Origin: Clostridiales bacterium
GTDB taxonomy: Bacteria > Bacillota > Clostridia > Saccharofermentanales > Saccharofermentanaceae
Assembly (NCBI GenBank): GCA_017515465.1
Contig: JAFWFV010000006.1
Location: 1 to 59,871, forward strand
Length of the DNA stretch: 59,871 bases
Direction of reading: 5' to 3'
Positions within the stretch are counted from its first letter, which is position 1; each line of letters begins with the position of its first letter. Both the position numbers and the translations under genes were made by a program. This document shows, piece after piece, positions 36,754 to 45,564 of the stretch. The notes under the pieces are model-generated. The model did no database searches, had not been told where the DNA came from, and saw only the letters and a list, made by a program, of their open reading frames with translations.

Positions 36754-37419
36754 TCATCTCTCCTCTTCGTCGGAGCCAATATCCTTAAACGTTACGGCAT
36801 CAGGGACAACACTGTCGAATTCCGCCTTAGTCCCGAGGATGAGCTTTCTCGCCCTGCGGATCCTGATGGTGTTATATATGCCTGTCACTGCAGAAGTAAT
36901 AAGTGAGACACCGATTATGATCATGAGCATCTTGGGGGTCGCGAAGGGATTCATAAAGATGAGAACGGCCAGGGCAATGGCTACGATAGACAGGATCAGA
37001 CCTATCCACCAGAGTCCGCCGCCCTTGCGGGAATAGCCGACTGCGCTCACGATGCCGAACAGGCCATAAAGTCCTATCACAACACCGAACATGATGTTAA
37101 AGAACTGGACGAGCCAGTCAGGGTTGACGATGAGCCATATGCCTCCTGCAGCCAGGAGCACGCCGAATATGAGCCCTGCTATCTCGAATGCATCCTTGGT
37201 ATTGGACCTGATGAAAACTACGAATTCCAGTATAGCCAGGATGAGGATCACTACGCCCACAGTCCTGGTCAATACTATTGCCGCATTGACGGGCCATACG
37301 ATAAGGATAATACCGAGAGCCAGGAGTACGATATCGAATACTATCTCACCTACGCCTCCTATTATGGGGGCTTTGTCAGGCTTGGGCTCTGCCTTTTTAT
37401 CTTTCTTTCTCCCGAACAT
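36754..37419 (-). CDS. HdeD/DUF308-family membrane protein
   Basis: A 221-residue membrane protein with six hydrophobic helices arranged as three pairs, and ILVWPVNAAIVLTRTVGVVI typical of DUF308 repeats. The N-terminus is Lys-rich (FGRKKDKK) and the C-terminus is charged and cytosolic. HdeD-like proteins are linked to acid stress in enterobacteria; here the role is unknown. The ATG at 37419 is preferred over a GTG at 37425; it lies 2 nt after the GH25 lysozyme stop, and GGAG 10 nt upstream lies inside that gene. Confidence 0.8.
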   Translation of the reverse strand: MFGRKKDKKAEPKPDKAPIIGGVGEIVFDIVLLALGIILIVWPVNAAIVLTRTVGVVILILAILEFVVFIRSNTKDAFEIAGLIFGVLLAAGGIWLIVNPDWLVQFFNIMFGVVIGLYGLFGIVSAVGYSRKGGGLWWIGLILSIVAIALAVLIFMNPFATPKMLMIIIGVSLITSAVTGIYNTIRIRRARKLILGTKAEFDSVVPDAVTFKDIGSDEEER

Positions 37420-37421
37420 TA

Positions 37422-39182
37422 TCACTGTTCTCCGTTATCTGTATCTGGTGCCTCAGCGGAGCCCGGTGCGGGCGCAGGCTCTGAAGGTGCAGTAGGAGTT
37501 GTCTCTGCAGAAGTGGGAGCAGTCTCTGAAGGAACTGCTGCCTCGGATGTGGCTGCTGCCTCGGATGTGGCTGCAGCTGATGTGGCCGCTGCCGATGTTG
37601 CTGCCGCTGATGTAGCTGCTGCTGATGCGGAAGCAGGAGCAGGTGTAGGCGTGCAGCCGGGGATAGAACCGTCAGCAGGATCTGCTACGAGGAGTCTGGT
37701 CATGTGCTCGACCTGTCCCCTGTAGGCATCGCCGAATATATAGTAAACGTTATAAACGCCGGGTGTCTGGCATGCTGCTTCCATGGATATCTTCACGCCA
37801 TTCTTGTAGATGTAGACGTTGAGGTTTTCGTTGCTTACCGTCTGGCCGAGGGAGTTCATCGCTGTGACGCCTCTGGTGGCACTGATGACCGTGCCTGCGG
37901 TCGTGTACAGATATCCTCCCTCCACTGTGACTGTCGGATCCAGGAGAGTCTTGGATGAGAAGAATCCCAGGTTCATGTCTACGTCACCTGTCATTCCGAG
38001 AGGCGAGGCATCTACGAAACCATACTGCCAGATGTGATATCTGAAGGAGAAGCTGGGAAGCTTGTCTCCGATCTTAAACGGAACTGTCTTGCCGGAGCTG
38101 GTGAAATAAGCTGCCAGCCATACCTTGTACTTGGACGCTACTTCGCTGCCGTATGTACCGAGTCCCAGGGACGAATTAGTCCACATGGACTTACTCATAT
38201 AGACCATGGGTGAATAACCCTGGCTCTGGACCGTATCGCAGAAAGTGCACAGAACATCCCTTAAGGCCTTGCCGCTGCAGCCGTAGTGCCTCTCTGATGA
38301 ACTGTTTTTTTCGTAGTCGATCGCTACGGGATATGTGATGTTATAGCCCTTGATGGTGTTGACCGTAAAGGATGCCTCTTCGTATGCTTCCTGGATGGTC
38401 TTGGCTGCAGAGAAGAAATAAACTCCTACCTTAATGCCTACGGCTGCTGCTCCTCTCGCATTTACTGCAAACTTGGAATCAGTATATAATCCGCCGCCGC
38501 CTGTGTATCTGCCGCCGCACTTGATCATTACGAACTGTACGCCGTATGCCTTGACCTTTGTCCAGTTGATGGTCTTGTTCCAGCCTGAAACGTCTATTCC
38601 GATAACGTAGTTGTTGCTGGAGTCAAAAGACGAGGAAACGCTTCCTGATGATGAGGCCGTGGAGTTACCCATATCGGTAGCCTGACCTGAGTTGGCGCCC
38701 TGAACGTTGAGGTCCTGGTTCTTGATAACCCTGACCTGGCCTGCGTTTCCGGAAAGCATCCTGGTGATCTGACGGTCAGACAGGTCCTTGGGCGCAGTAT
38801 TCTGGATGACCTCTTCGGTCAGTGATTCGTCATTGGCATCGGGATCGTAGGGCTCACCCGTGTACTCACGCATGCCCTTGGCTCCCTCTACGAGAAGATG
38901 CCTCCTCTCATTGGGATTCTCGGTCGTCTGCTCGATCTCCTCGGTGATCTCGAGGAATTCCTCATAAGAAACGGTAATGGATTCGGGAGATACGTTCTCC
39001 ATGGAATCAGCAACCACGGTGTTTTCCCTGGAATTGATGCTCAGGGCGGATACCGATATGCAGGATCCTGCAACTATTACCGTACACAGCAGAAGGCTGA
39101 TCCTGGCCGTTCTCTCAGTAAGCCTGGTTATAGTGGCAAGTTTCTTGCCTATTCCGTTCTTAAGTTCTGTAAATTTACTCAT
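37422..39182 (-). CDS. membrane-anchored GH25 lysozyme with Ala/Thr/Ser-rich tail
   Basis: Extracellular N-acetylmuramidase-like protein of 586 residues. A cytosolic N-terminus and one TM (about 28-48) anchor it. After a 130-residue Ser-rich stalk the GH25 barrel (about 195-400) shows GIDVSGWNKTINW, FVMIKCGGR, and the catalytic region PVAIDYEKNSS and IWQYG. An Ig-like domain (about 405-490) follows, and the tail is made of SAAAT repeats and Pro/Glu. It probably remodels peptidoglycan; cell-wall hydrolases of this type also occur in prophages, but no phage genes are near. A TATAAT lies at 39213-39218 on minus with poorly spaced -35 candidates. Confidence 0.9.
   Translation of the reverse strand: MSKFTELKNGIGKKLATITRLTERTARISLLLCTVIVAGSCISVSALSINSRENTVVADSMENVSPESITVSYEEFLEITEEIEQTTENPNERRHLLVEGAKGMREYTGEPYDPDANDESLTEEVIQNTAPKDLSDRQITRMLSGNAGQVRVIKNQDLNVQGANSGQATDMGNSTASSSGSVSSSFDSSNNYVIGIDVSGWNKTINWTKVKAYGVQFVMIKCGGRYTGGGGLYTDSKFAVNARGAAAVGIKVGVYFFSAAKTIQEAYEEASFTVNTIKGYNITYPVAIDYEKNSSSERHYGCSGKALRDVLCTFCDTVQSQGYSPMVYMSKSMWTNSSLGLGTYGSEVASKYKVWLAAYFTSSGKTVPFKIGDKLPSFSFRYHIWQYGFVDASPLGMTGDVDMNLGFFSSKTLLDPTVTVEGGYLYTTAGTVISATRGVTAMNSLGQTVSNENLNVYIYKNGVKISMEAACQTPGVYNVYYIFGDAYRGQVEHMTRLLVADPADGSIPGCTPTPAPASASAAATSAAATSAAATSAAATSEAAATSEAAVPSETAPTSAETTPTAPSEPAPAPGSAEAPDTDNGEQ
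37540..37635 (-). repeat. in-frame tandem repeats encoding SAAAT units
   Basis: Two 18-bp copies (37540-37575) followed by four imperfect 15-bp copies (37576-37635) encode the Ala-rich tail of the GH25 lysozyme. Copy number is likely to vary by slippage. Confidence 0.75.
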
Positions 39183-39280
39183 CACAATCTCTCTTCCGAT
39201 TCAATTCTTCCTATTATAATGTCTGCCTGACAGTTCAAAGTCAAGTTTTTATGTGTCATTAACAAGTCTTTTTGAGGAAA

Positions 39281-39967
39281 TTAACGGGCCTCCGGATACT
39301 CGTTGCACAGCAGTCTCACGGGCTTTTCATCCTCTTCTATGGCAGGAAACCTGCCTACCGGAGGGTTGAACCTGTTGTCCTTGCTGTCATCGTTGCACTG
39401 GCTGACCTCGCCTATCAGGATGTCTCCGGTCCCCTTTTCCACCTCGAAGTCATGATAAAGCCGCCTGGTTATGCTGATGCTCTCCCCGGGGCGGAGCCTG
39501 ATCTGGGTTCCTGCAGGAACCGTTACCTCCCTGCCGTCCAGGTGGACAGTTACGTCAGACTCCCTGTCTATCTCCTCGTCGGGCAGGGAATTATAGACCC
39601 TGATCAGCAGGTTTCCGCCGCCCCTGTTTATGATGTCCTCCATCTTGAACCAGTGGAAATGATTGGGAGAATACTGTCCCTCCTTGAGGAAAAGGAGCTT
39701 TTCGGCATAAGGCTTGGGGTACTTATCTGCCATCTGTCTGTTGCCGTTTCTGATGGTGATAAGTGAAAAACCGACCTTGTCAAAATCACCCAGGCCGTAA
39801 TCAGTAATGTCCCAGCCCAGCATGTTGTCTCTTACTTCGTCATATTCATGTCCCTTCGCAAGCCACTCATCTGGAGTGAAATATGCGAACGGCGGCAGGC
39901 TTATCCTGTATTCATCGATCATTGCCTGCATTCTGATCAGTGCCCTGTTGATCTCAGATCTTTTCAT
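39281..39967 (-). CDS. D-lyxose ketol-isomerase
   Basis: Cupin-type isomerase interconverting D-lyxose and D-xylulose (and D-mannose/D-fructose). It is 228 residues, normal for the family. The metal-binding residues are visible in NHFHWFKMEDI (two His and a Glu) and RRLYHDFEV (second His motif). GGAGG lies 10 nt before the ATG. It stands alone, between the lysozyme and the divergent GT2 gene, and probably serves pentose use from plant polysaccharides. Confidence 0.9.
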   Translation of the reverse strand: MKRSEINRALIRMQAMIDEYRISLPPFAYFTPDEWLAKGHEYDEVRDNMLGWDITDYGLGDFDKVGFSLITIRNGNRQMADKYPKPYAEKLLFLKEGQYSPNHFHWFKMEDIINRGGGNLLIRVYNSLPDEEIDRESDVTVHLDGREVTVPAGTQIRLRPGESISITRRLYHDFEVEKGTGDILIGEVSQCNDDSKDNRFNPPVGRFPAIEEDEKPVRLLCNEYPEAR

Positions 39968-40034
39968 AAGCTTGGTACCTCCGGTATCAGATGGACGCGT
40001 ACCTTCTTATTATACAGTAACGCGCGCATGCAGA

Positions 40035-40063
40035 TTGACTAAAATAAATGCATGAATTAAAAT
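40035..40063 (+). promoter_or_regulatory. sigma-A promoter placing the start point at the GT2 ATG
   Basis: TTGACT (40035-40040) and TAAAAT (40058-40063) with a 17-bp spacer. The ATG at 40071 is 7 nt after the -10 box, so the mRNA should start at or beside the ATG. No SD sequence is present. Confidence 0.75.
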
Positions 40064-40070
40064 CGATTTT

Positions 40071-41030
40071 ATGGATAAACCAAGATTATGGATAGTCATA
40101 CCCTGTTACAACGAACAGGAAGTTCTCCCTATAACTGCACCTATGTTCAGGGATAAGATCCTTGAACTTGCAGCTTCCGGCAAGATTTCAGAGGATAGCC
40201 GCGTATTGTTCGTAAATGACGGTTCCTCAGACGATACATGGTCCATAATCAGATCCCTCTCCTCACAGGACGAACACTATATCGGCATCAGCCAGAGCCG
40301 CAACAGAGGACACCAGAACACCCTTCTGGCGGGTCTCATGGAGGCAAAGGACAAGTGTGACATAACCATATCCATCGACTGTGACGGTCAGGATGACATA
40401 AATGCAATGAACGAGATGGTCGACAGGTACCACGAAGGCTGTGAGATCGTCTACGGCGTCAGGTCCTCCCGCAAGACCGATACATGGTTCAAGAGGACCA
40501 CTGCACAGAGCTTTTACAAGCTCATGAACAGGATGGGTGCCGAGACTGTCTACAATCATGCCGATTACAGGCTCGTCAGCTCCAGGGTCCTGAACCATTT
40601 CGCGGATTTTAAGGAAGTAAACATCTTCCTCCGAGGCATGTTCCCCCTCGTGGGATTTAAGAGCACGTCGGTTGAATACGAGAGGGCAGAACGCCTGGCA
40701 GGCAAGAGCCATTATCCTCTCATGAAGATGATCAGGCTCGCCATCGAAGGCATAACCAGCCTGTCAACAAAGCCGATCACCATGATCACAGGCTTCGGCT
40801 TCTTTACGGTAATACTCGGTATAATAGGTATCATCTGGGTAATCGTCGATGCCATAATCGGCAACACCGTGGCCGGATGGGCCTCCCTGGCATGCATTAT
40901 CCTGTTCCTGGGCGGAGTCCAGCTGGTGTGTCTGGGCATCATCGGAGAATATATCGGCAAGATCTACATGGAGACAAAAGGCCGCCCGAGATATATAATC
41001 AGCGACAGAACATGGGATGAGGAAGAATAA
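40071..41030 (+). CDS. GT2 polyprenyl-phosphate glycosyltransferase (GtrB/DPM1-like)
   Basis: A 319-residue enzyme. The N-terminal GT-A domain has IPCYNEQE, FVNDGSSDDTW, and the metal site IDCDGQDD. Two C-terminal TM helices (about 230-255 and 265-290) are typical of GtrB/YfdH proteins that load a sugar onto undecaprenyl phosphate. The product would feed a GT-C enzyme such as that at 25768. The start codon has no SD and sits 7 nt from a good promoter. It is followed 2 nt later by the class A PBP, hence an operon for envelope work. Confidence 0.9.
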   Translation: MDKPRLWIVIPCYNEQEVLPITAPMFRDKILELAASGKISEDSRVLFVNDGSSDDTWSIIRSLSSQDEHYIGISQSRNRGHQNTLLAGLMEAKDKCDITISIDCDGQDDINAMNEMVDRYHEGCEIVYGVRSSRKTDTWFKRTTAQSFYKLMNRMGAETVYNHADYRLVSSRVLNHFADFKEVNIFLRGMFPLVGFKSTSVEYERAERLAGKSHYPLMKMIRLAIEGITSLSTKPITMITGFGFFTVILGIIGIIWVIVDAIIGNTVAGWASLACIILFLGGVQLVCLGIIGEYIGKIYMETKGRPRYIISDRTWDEEE

Positions 41031-41032
41031 AG

Positions 41033-43354
41033 ATGTCTGATAACAGGCAACCGCGCAACAAACCTACCATAAGACCGGAGAATACCGCACTGGCGGACAG
41101 CCTACGTGCCAATCTCAAGGGAAAACCTACCAGATCGGGCTTCAACAGGAGTGCATGGCACGAGACAGTGTCATTCCTGTCTGATATCGTAAAGATCGCC
41201 GTAGTAGTGGTCCTGTGTATTTCCTTTGCGCTCGGGGGTTTCGGCGCAGGCATGCTCCTGGGATATGCATCATCAACCAATCCTCTTTCCATAAACGATC
41301 TCACAACATCAGGACAGGTATCCCAGACATCATTCGTATACGATAACGACGGCAACGAGATAGCAAAGCTCACGGGCAGTGAGAACGTTGACCGTATCTT
41401 TACTTCATACAGCGAGCTTAAGGACACATACATAGATGAGGCATTCGTATCGATAGAGGATGAGCGTTTCTACGAACACTCCGGCATAGATCTCAAACGT
41501 ATCGGCAGTGCCATATTGTCGGCTCTGGCCAACGGAGGTTCCGCAAAGCACGGCGGTTCTACCATCACCCAGCAGACGGTAAAGCTCATCAGCGGACAGG
41601 ACGAGCATTCCACATCCCGTAAGGTACAGGAGTGGTTCTCCGCCATGGAACTCGAACAGAACCTGTCCAAGGACGAGATCATGGAGCTCTATATCAACCT
41701 CGTCCCCATGGGAAACAACTACGTGGGAGTCGAGGCTGCCGCACACAATTATTTTGACAAGAGTGCCAAGGATCTCAATCTGGCTGAATGTGCCCTGCTG
41801 GCCGGCCTGCCCAAGAGCCCTTCATACTACAATCCCCTGAGGGAATCCGGCAGGAGGAACTGCCTCAGGAGAATGAGGATCATCCTGGGCAAGATGCACG
41901 ATCTCGGCCACATTACGGACAAGGAATTCGAGGATGCACTGAATACTGACATAGTCTTTAAGACTACTGATACATCCACGCGCGGAACGATCAATTCCTA
42001 CTTCGCAGAGTACGCCATCTCACAGGTTATCAGGGACCTGGCTGCCCAGAGGGGCATTTCCAGGACGCTGGCATCCACCATCGTATATAACAGGGGTTAT
42101 CACATCTATACTACACTGGAACCCAACGTCCAGAGCGTATTGGATGAGGCATTTACCAACAGGGATCTGTTCCAGACGCAGCCCGAAAAGCTGGAGGACC
42201 TGCCTGAGAAGCCTACCGGCGCCATGGTCGTCATAAACGTCCAGACAGGTGCCATTGCTGCCATGCAGGGCGGATATGGCGAGAAGATCATGAACCTGTC
42301 CCTCAACAGGGCCACAGCCGCCAGAAGATCACCCGGTTCATCCATCAAGCCCCTCATCGACTACGGGCCTGCCCTAGAGCTCGACATCATCGCTCCCGGA
42401 ACGATCTATGTGGACAAGGAAGTCCATCTGAACCCCAGCGATCCGAATATGGCATGGCCCCAGAACGTATCCAGGACATACGACGGCCCCATCACCGTCC
42501 GTAAGGCCCTCGTAAGTTCCAAGAACACCGTGGCGGTCATGGTATGGAATGATGTCGGCGGAGATACCGCTTTGTGGTATCTGTCCCAGGTCGGAATAGA
42601 CAAGCTCGATGACGGATTCTCATATCCTTCACAGGCCATCGGCGGACTTACGAATGGTGTTACTCCTCTGGAGATGGCATCAGCCTATAACACCTTTGCA
42701 TCCGGCGGAACATACACATCACCATATGCATACAGCAGAGTCCTGGACAGTGACGGCAACGTCATAATGACTCCCAACCCCACTACACGTAAGGTATATT
42801 CCGCTGAAACGTGCTTCCTGATGGCTGACATACTGAAGGGCGTGGTAAGCACGGGAACTCCTGCCAATTACGGAGGCCAGATAACAAATGCCTCCGGAGA
42901 GATAATAGATACTGCAGGCAAGACAGGTACCACCTCAGACAACGTCGATAAGTGGTTCTGCGGTTTTACTCCCTACTATGCCGCATCGGTATGGTATGGT
43001 TACGATAACAGGCTGAGACGCACCGAGATCCCTTCCAACGACTATAACAACGCCGTAAGGATCTGGATGTACTGCATGAAGAGGATCCATCAGGATCTGC
43101 CGGGAGCCAGGTTCATCAAGCCCGATACCATTGTGACAGCAGAGGCATGTTCCTCCGGTTACTATCCTACGGATGCCTGCCGCAACGCCATGACGGTAAG
43201 GAGCGATTATTATGTCGTCGGCAGCTCCCTGATGCCTGATCCCGCAGTAGAGTGTCCCATTCATGCACCTTCGCCTACTCCCACTCCCTTACCTGAACCA
43301 CCGCCTCCTGCAGAGGACGGACAGCAGCCGGATGGCGGAGAGCAGCCCGGATAA
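41033..43354 (+). CDS. class A penicillin-binding protein (PBP1-type)
   Basis: Bifunctional peptidoglycan synthase of 773 residues: short cytosolic N-terminus, one TM (about 60-85), GT51 glycosyltransferase (about 100-290; SIEDERFYEHSGID with catalytic Glu, HGGSTITQQ) and transpeptidase (about 390-690; SSIKP with the Ser-x-x-Lys, SKN in VSSKNTVAV, and KTGTT). The C-terminal 30 residues are Pro-rich (PSPTPTPLPEPPPP). Beta-lactams are expected to bind here. GAGGAAG lies before the ATG, overlapping the GT2 gene's end. Confidence 0.95.
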   Translation: MSDNRQPRNKPTIRPENTALADSLRANLKGKPTRSGFNRSAWHETVSFLSDIVKIAVVVVLCISFALGGFGAGMLLGYASSTNPLSINDLTTSGQVSQTSFVYDNDGNEIAKLTGSENVDRIFTSYSELKDTYIDEAFVSIEDERFYEHSGIDLKRIGSAILSALANGGSAKHGGSTITQQTVKLISGQDEHSTSRKVQEWFSAMELEQNLSKDEIMELYINLVPMGNNYVGVEAAAHNYFDKSAKDLNLAECALLAGLPKSPSYYNPLRESGRRNCLRRMRIILGKMHDLGHITDKEFEDALNTDIVFKTTDTSTRGTINSYFAEYAISQVIRDLAAQRGISRTLASTIVYNRGYHIYTTLEPNVQSVLDEAFTNRDLFQTQPEKLEDLPEKPTGAMVVINVQTGAIAAMQGGYGEKIMNLSLNRATAARRSPGSSIKPLIDYGPALELDIIAPGTIYVDKEVHLNPSDPNMAWPQNVSRTYDGPITVRKALVSSKNTVAVMVWNDVGGDTALWYLSQVGIDKLDDGFSYPSQAIGGLTNGVTPLEMASAYNTFASGGTYTSPYAYSRVLDSDGNVIMTPNPTTRKVYSAETCFLMADILKGVVSTGTPANYGGQITNASGEIIDTAGKTGTTSDNVDKWFCGFTPYYAASVWYGYDNRLRRTEIPSNDYNNAVRIWMYCMKRIHQDLPGARFIKPDTIVTAEACSSGYYPTDACRNAMTVRSDYYVVGSSLMPDPAVECPIHAPSPTPTPLPEPPPPAEDGQQPDGGEQPG

Positions 43355-43367
43355 ACAGCAAGATAAA

Positions 43368-43395
43368 AAGAGCAGTCTCACAGGAGACTGCTCTT
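43368..43395. terminator. intrinsic terminator shared by PBP and rubrerythrin genes
   Basis: A perfect 12-bp stem (AAGAGCAGTCTC/GAGACTGCTCTT, loop ACAG). The T-run is better on the minus strand, after the rubrerythrin gene; on plus it is weak. Confidence 0.82.
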
Positions 43396-43425
43396 TCTCA
43401 TTGTTCAAAGATACGTCAGGAAATA

Positions 43426-44073
43426 TCAGTAATTCTCTGCGTTGATCTCGAAATATGCCTGAGGATGATCACATACGGGGCATACATCGGGGGCCTTTGT
43501 TCCGACAACGATATGTCCGCAGTTGCGGCATTCCCATACCTTGACCTCGCTCTTGGCGAATACTTCCTGCATCTCAACGTTCTTGAGGAGAGCTCTGTAT
43601 CTCTCTTCGTGATGCTTCTCGATGGCACCTACTGCACGGAACTTTGCTGCCAGATCAGCGAAACCTTCTGCCTCAGCTGTCTTTGCGAAATCCTCGTACA
43701 TGTCAGTCCACTCGTAGTTCTCACCGTCTGCAGCAGCATTGAGGTTATCGATCGTTGAACCGATGCCGCCCAGTTCCTTGAACCACATCTTGGCATGCTC
43801 CTTCTCATTGTCAGCTGTCTTGAGGAAGAGGGCAGAGATCTGCTCGTAGCCTTCCTTCTTTGCCTTGGAAGCAAAGTATGTATACTTGTTCCTGGCCTGG
43901 GACTCACCTGCAAATGCAGCCTGAAGGTTCTTCTCTGTCTGGGTTCCAGCATACTTGTTGGCAGGCTTGGCATCTACCTTTGTAAAGCAGTCCTTCTGAT
44001 GGCATACAGGGCACTCATCGGGAGCCTGGTCACCTTCATGAACATATCCGCAGATCGAACATACATAAGCCAT
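43426..44073 (-). CDS. rbr: rubrerythrin with rubredoxin-like domains at both ends
   Basis: Cytosolic peroxide-reducing enzyme of anaerobes, 215 residues. It has an N-terminal rubredoxin-like knuckle pair (CSICG and CPVCH), a four-helix ferritin-like diiron domain (about 45-165; [32 protein letters not shown]) and a C-terminal rubredoxin (CRNCG and CPVCD). Classical rubrerythrin has only the C-terminal one and reverse rubrerythrin only the N-terminal one. GGAGG precedes the ATG. Confidence 0.93.
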   Translation of the reverse strand: MAYVCSICGYVHEGDQAPDECPVCHQKDCFTKVDAKPANKYAGTQTEKNLQAAFAGESQARNKYTYFASKAKKEGYEQISALFLKTADNEKEHAKMWFKELGGIGSTIDNLNAAADGENYEWTDMYEDFAKTAEAEGFADLAAKFRAVGAIEKHHEERYRALLKNVEMQEVFAKSEVKVWECRNCGHIVVGTKAPDVCPVCDHPQAYFEINAENY

Positions 44074-44135
44074 ATAAAATACCTCCGAAATTGATTCATA
44101 GCCGGACCTTTATCCGGACCTTATGGAAGTACTTT

Positions 44136-44163
44136 AACATACATCGTGATGAATATGTGACAA
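44136..44163 (-). promoter_or_regulatory. candidate promoter of the rubrerythrin gene
   Basis: On minus, TTGTCA (44158-44163) and TATGTT (44136-44141) are 16 bp apart. Two copies of CCGGACCTT lie in the leader (44103-44111 and 44114-44122). Confidence 0.5.
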
Positions 44164-44181
44164 TTTATTGTAAACAATGAA

Positions 44182-44215
44182 AGAGGATGCCGCTTAGGCT
44201 CACACGGCATCCTCT
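44182..44215 (-). terminator. hairpin after the PadR operon
   Basis: An 11-bp perfect stem (AGAGGATGCCG/CGGCATCCTCT, 12-nt loop) lies 44 nt after the last gene of the PadR operon. The U-tract is weak, so efficiency is uncertain. Confidence 0.65.
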
Positions 44216-44258
44216 CTGTATATGATCCCTAACCCCTTATTCCCGGGCCTGATCTGCT

Positions 44259-44567
44259 CTATCCGTTAACGGAGATCCCTCCGAGACCTACGTCTACCGA
44301 CTGGTCTCCCGTATCTACATGGACTCCGTCAGTTCCGATCTGAACCGATACCGCTTCACCATCGGATATTGTATCTACCTTAATATCTTCATTGATGTTC
44401 TCGTCGATCCATTCCTCCACCTGCTGTGAATACTTGCTGAAGTCGATCTCATCTACAGACTTCTTGGCAGCTCCCAGGAGCACCACGATGGATACTACTC
44501 CCAGTACCACGGACAGTGCCAGGGAAACGATCGTTATCATGATCAATGCAATAGTTGATCTCTTCAT
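44259..44567 (-). CDS. small single-TM envelope protein of the PadR operon
   Basis: A 102-residue protein. One TM (about 8-32) is followed by an acidic extracytoplasmic part ending in a Val/Gly/Asp-rich, beta-like stretch (VHVDTGDQSVDVGLGG). The latter recalls the repeated strands of DUF4097-type adhesin-like proteins often found beside PadR/DUF1700, but it is too short for a full domain. GGAGG precedes the ATG, which lies 12 nt after the DUF1700 stop. Confidence 0.65.
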   Translation of the reverse strand: MKRSTIALIMITIVSLALSVVLGVVSIVVLLGAAKKSVDEIDFSKYSQQVEEWIDENINEDIKVDTISDGEAVSVQIGTDGVHVDTGDQSVDVGLGGISVNG

Positions 44568-44579
44568 GTCAAAACCTCC

Positions 44580-45143
44580 TTAAAGCCCTTCGTTCCAAAC
44601 CTTGCGGTTCCAGTTGATGTACATGCCTGTTCCCTTGAAGAAATACTTGATGAGAAGTATCAGGAGGCATGTCAGGAATACCGCAAAGAAGAGGATGGAC
44701 AGTGCCAGGATGATGAGTCCGGGGATAAACGCGCCGGCAGAAGGGATGCCGATAACGAGCGCTGCCAGACCTGCCAGTACAGCAACATCGATGGCGATGC
44801 CTGCCAGGAGGATCGTAAACAGTACGAGCCACAGGGGGATCGCCAGGAACAGATTGAAAAGGACTACGAAGATAGGTCCGTTGTTATACTTGGGAGATAC
44901 CTTCTCAGGGGCAGGTGCAGTCTTCTTAAGGGCTGACCTGATCTTTACCTCGTTGCCGTCCATGTATGCCATTGCGAGTTCCTTGGGATCACCTAAGCTC
45001 TCAGAGATCTCAGCCTCTGATTTGCCCGCGATTATCCCGGAAGCAAAATGTTCTTCTATCTCAGCCAGGATCTCTTTGACATCATTGTAAGGCATGGTCC
45101 CGAGACCTGCGCTCAATGAATCAAGATATTCTTTCTTTGTCAT
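44580..45143 (-). CDS. DUF1700 (HAAS) membrane protein
   Basis: A 187-residue protein. The N-terminal helical HAAS domain (MTKKEYLDSLSAGL, IEEHFASG, LGDPKELAMAY) is followed by two or three hydrophobic helices. DUF1700 proteins are the usual partners of PadR regulators in envelope-stress operons. It overlaps the PadR gene by 4 bp (ATGA) and has GGAGGA upstream. Confidence 0.87.
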   Translation of the reverse strand: MTKKEYLDSLSAGLGTMPYNDVKEILAEIEEHFASGIIAGKSEAEISESLGDPKELAMAYMDGNEVKIRSALKKTAPAPEKVSPKYNNGPIFVVLFNLFLAIPLWLVLFTILLAGIAIDVAVLAGLAALVIGIPSAGAFIPGLIILALSILFFAVFLTCLLILLIKYFFKGTGMYINWNRKVWNEGL

Positions 45144-45454
45144 TGTACTCCTCCTATTATTCCGCTAACCAATTCGGTAAATTCATTCCACTCTCTGATA
45201 TCGTTCGTCAGGCGTTCCCTGCCCTTGTCCGTAAGACTGTAATACTTACGCGGTGGTCCGCCGGATGATTCCTTCAGATATGTACTAACCTCTCCTGAGC
45301 TCGCCAGTTTACGAAGCAACGGATAAACCGTACCGTCTGCGATCTGTATCCTGGATGATAATTCCTCAGCCAGATCATATCCGTAACTATCCCCTTTGCT
45401 CAAAACAGCGAGTACGCACATATCGAGGACGCCTTTTTTAAACTGCGTATTCAA
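45140..45454 (-). CDS. PadR-family transcriptional regulator
   Basis: A 104-residue winged-helix repressor (QFKKGVLDMCVLAVL, SYGYDLAEEL, GTVYPLLRKL, and the wing GGPPRKYYSLT). Such short PadR proteins (PadR-s2) dimerise through their last helix. The start is a TTG at 45454 with GGAGG 10 nt upstream; the family begins at this residue. A palindrome overlaps its own promoter, so autorepression is likely. Confidence 0.92.
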   Translation of the reverse strand: MNTQFKKGVLDMCVLAVLSKGDSYGYDLAEELSSRIQIADGTVYPLLRKLASSGEVSTYLKESSGGPPRKYYSLTDKGRERLTNDIREWNEFTELVSGIIGGVQ

Positions 45455-45490
45455 TTTGCATCATCCTCCCTTTGTTTTGATTACAGGGTG

Positions 45491-45521
45491 AATATAGCAC
45501 AGTATTGAATAAAGTTCAATA
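45491..45521 (-). promoter_or_regulatory. PadR operon promoter with overlapping palindromic operator
   Basis: On minus, TTGAAC (45514-45519) and TATATT (45491-45496) have a 17-bp spacer. The palindrome TATTGAA-N5-TTCAATA (45503-45521) covers the -35 box and part of the spacer, a good site for the PadR dimer. Confidence 0.72.
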
Positions 45522-45538
45522 GTGAAGATAAAATAATA

Positions 45539-45560
45539 ATCAGCCGTATACCCGGCTGAT
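45539..45560 (-). terminator. terminator after proB
   Basis: A perfect 8-bp GC-rich stem (ATCAGCCG/CGGCTGAT, 6-nt loop) lies 4 nt after the proB stop, followed on minus by a T-rich run. Confidence 0.75.
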
Positions 45561-45564
45561 CATA

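Noticed and set aside
37422..39182. GH25 lysozyme as part of a prophage
   Set aside because: There is no holin, portal, tail or integrase gene nearby; the N-terminal TM anchor and Ala-rich tail suggest a host envelope protein.
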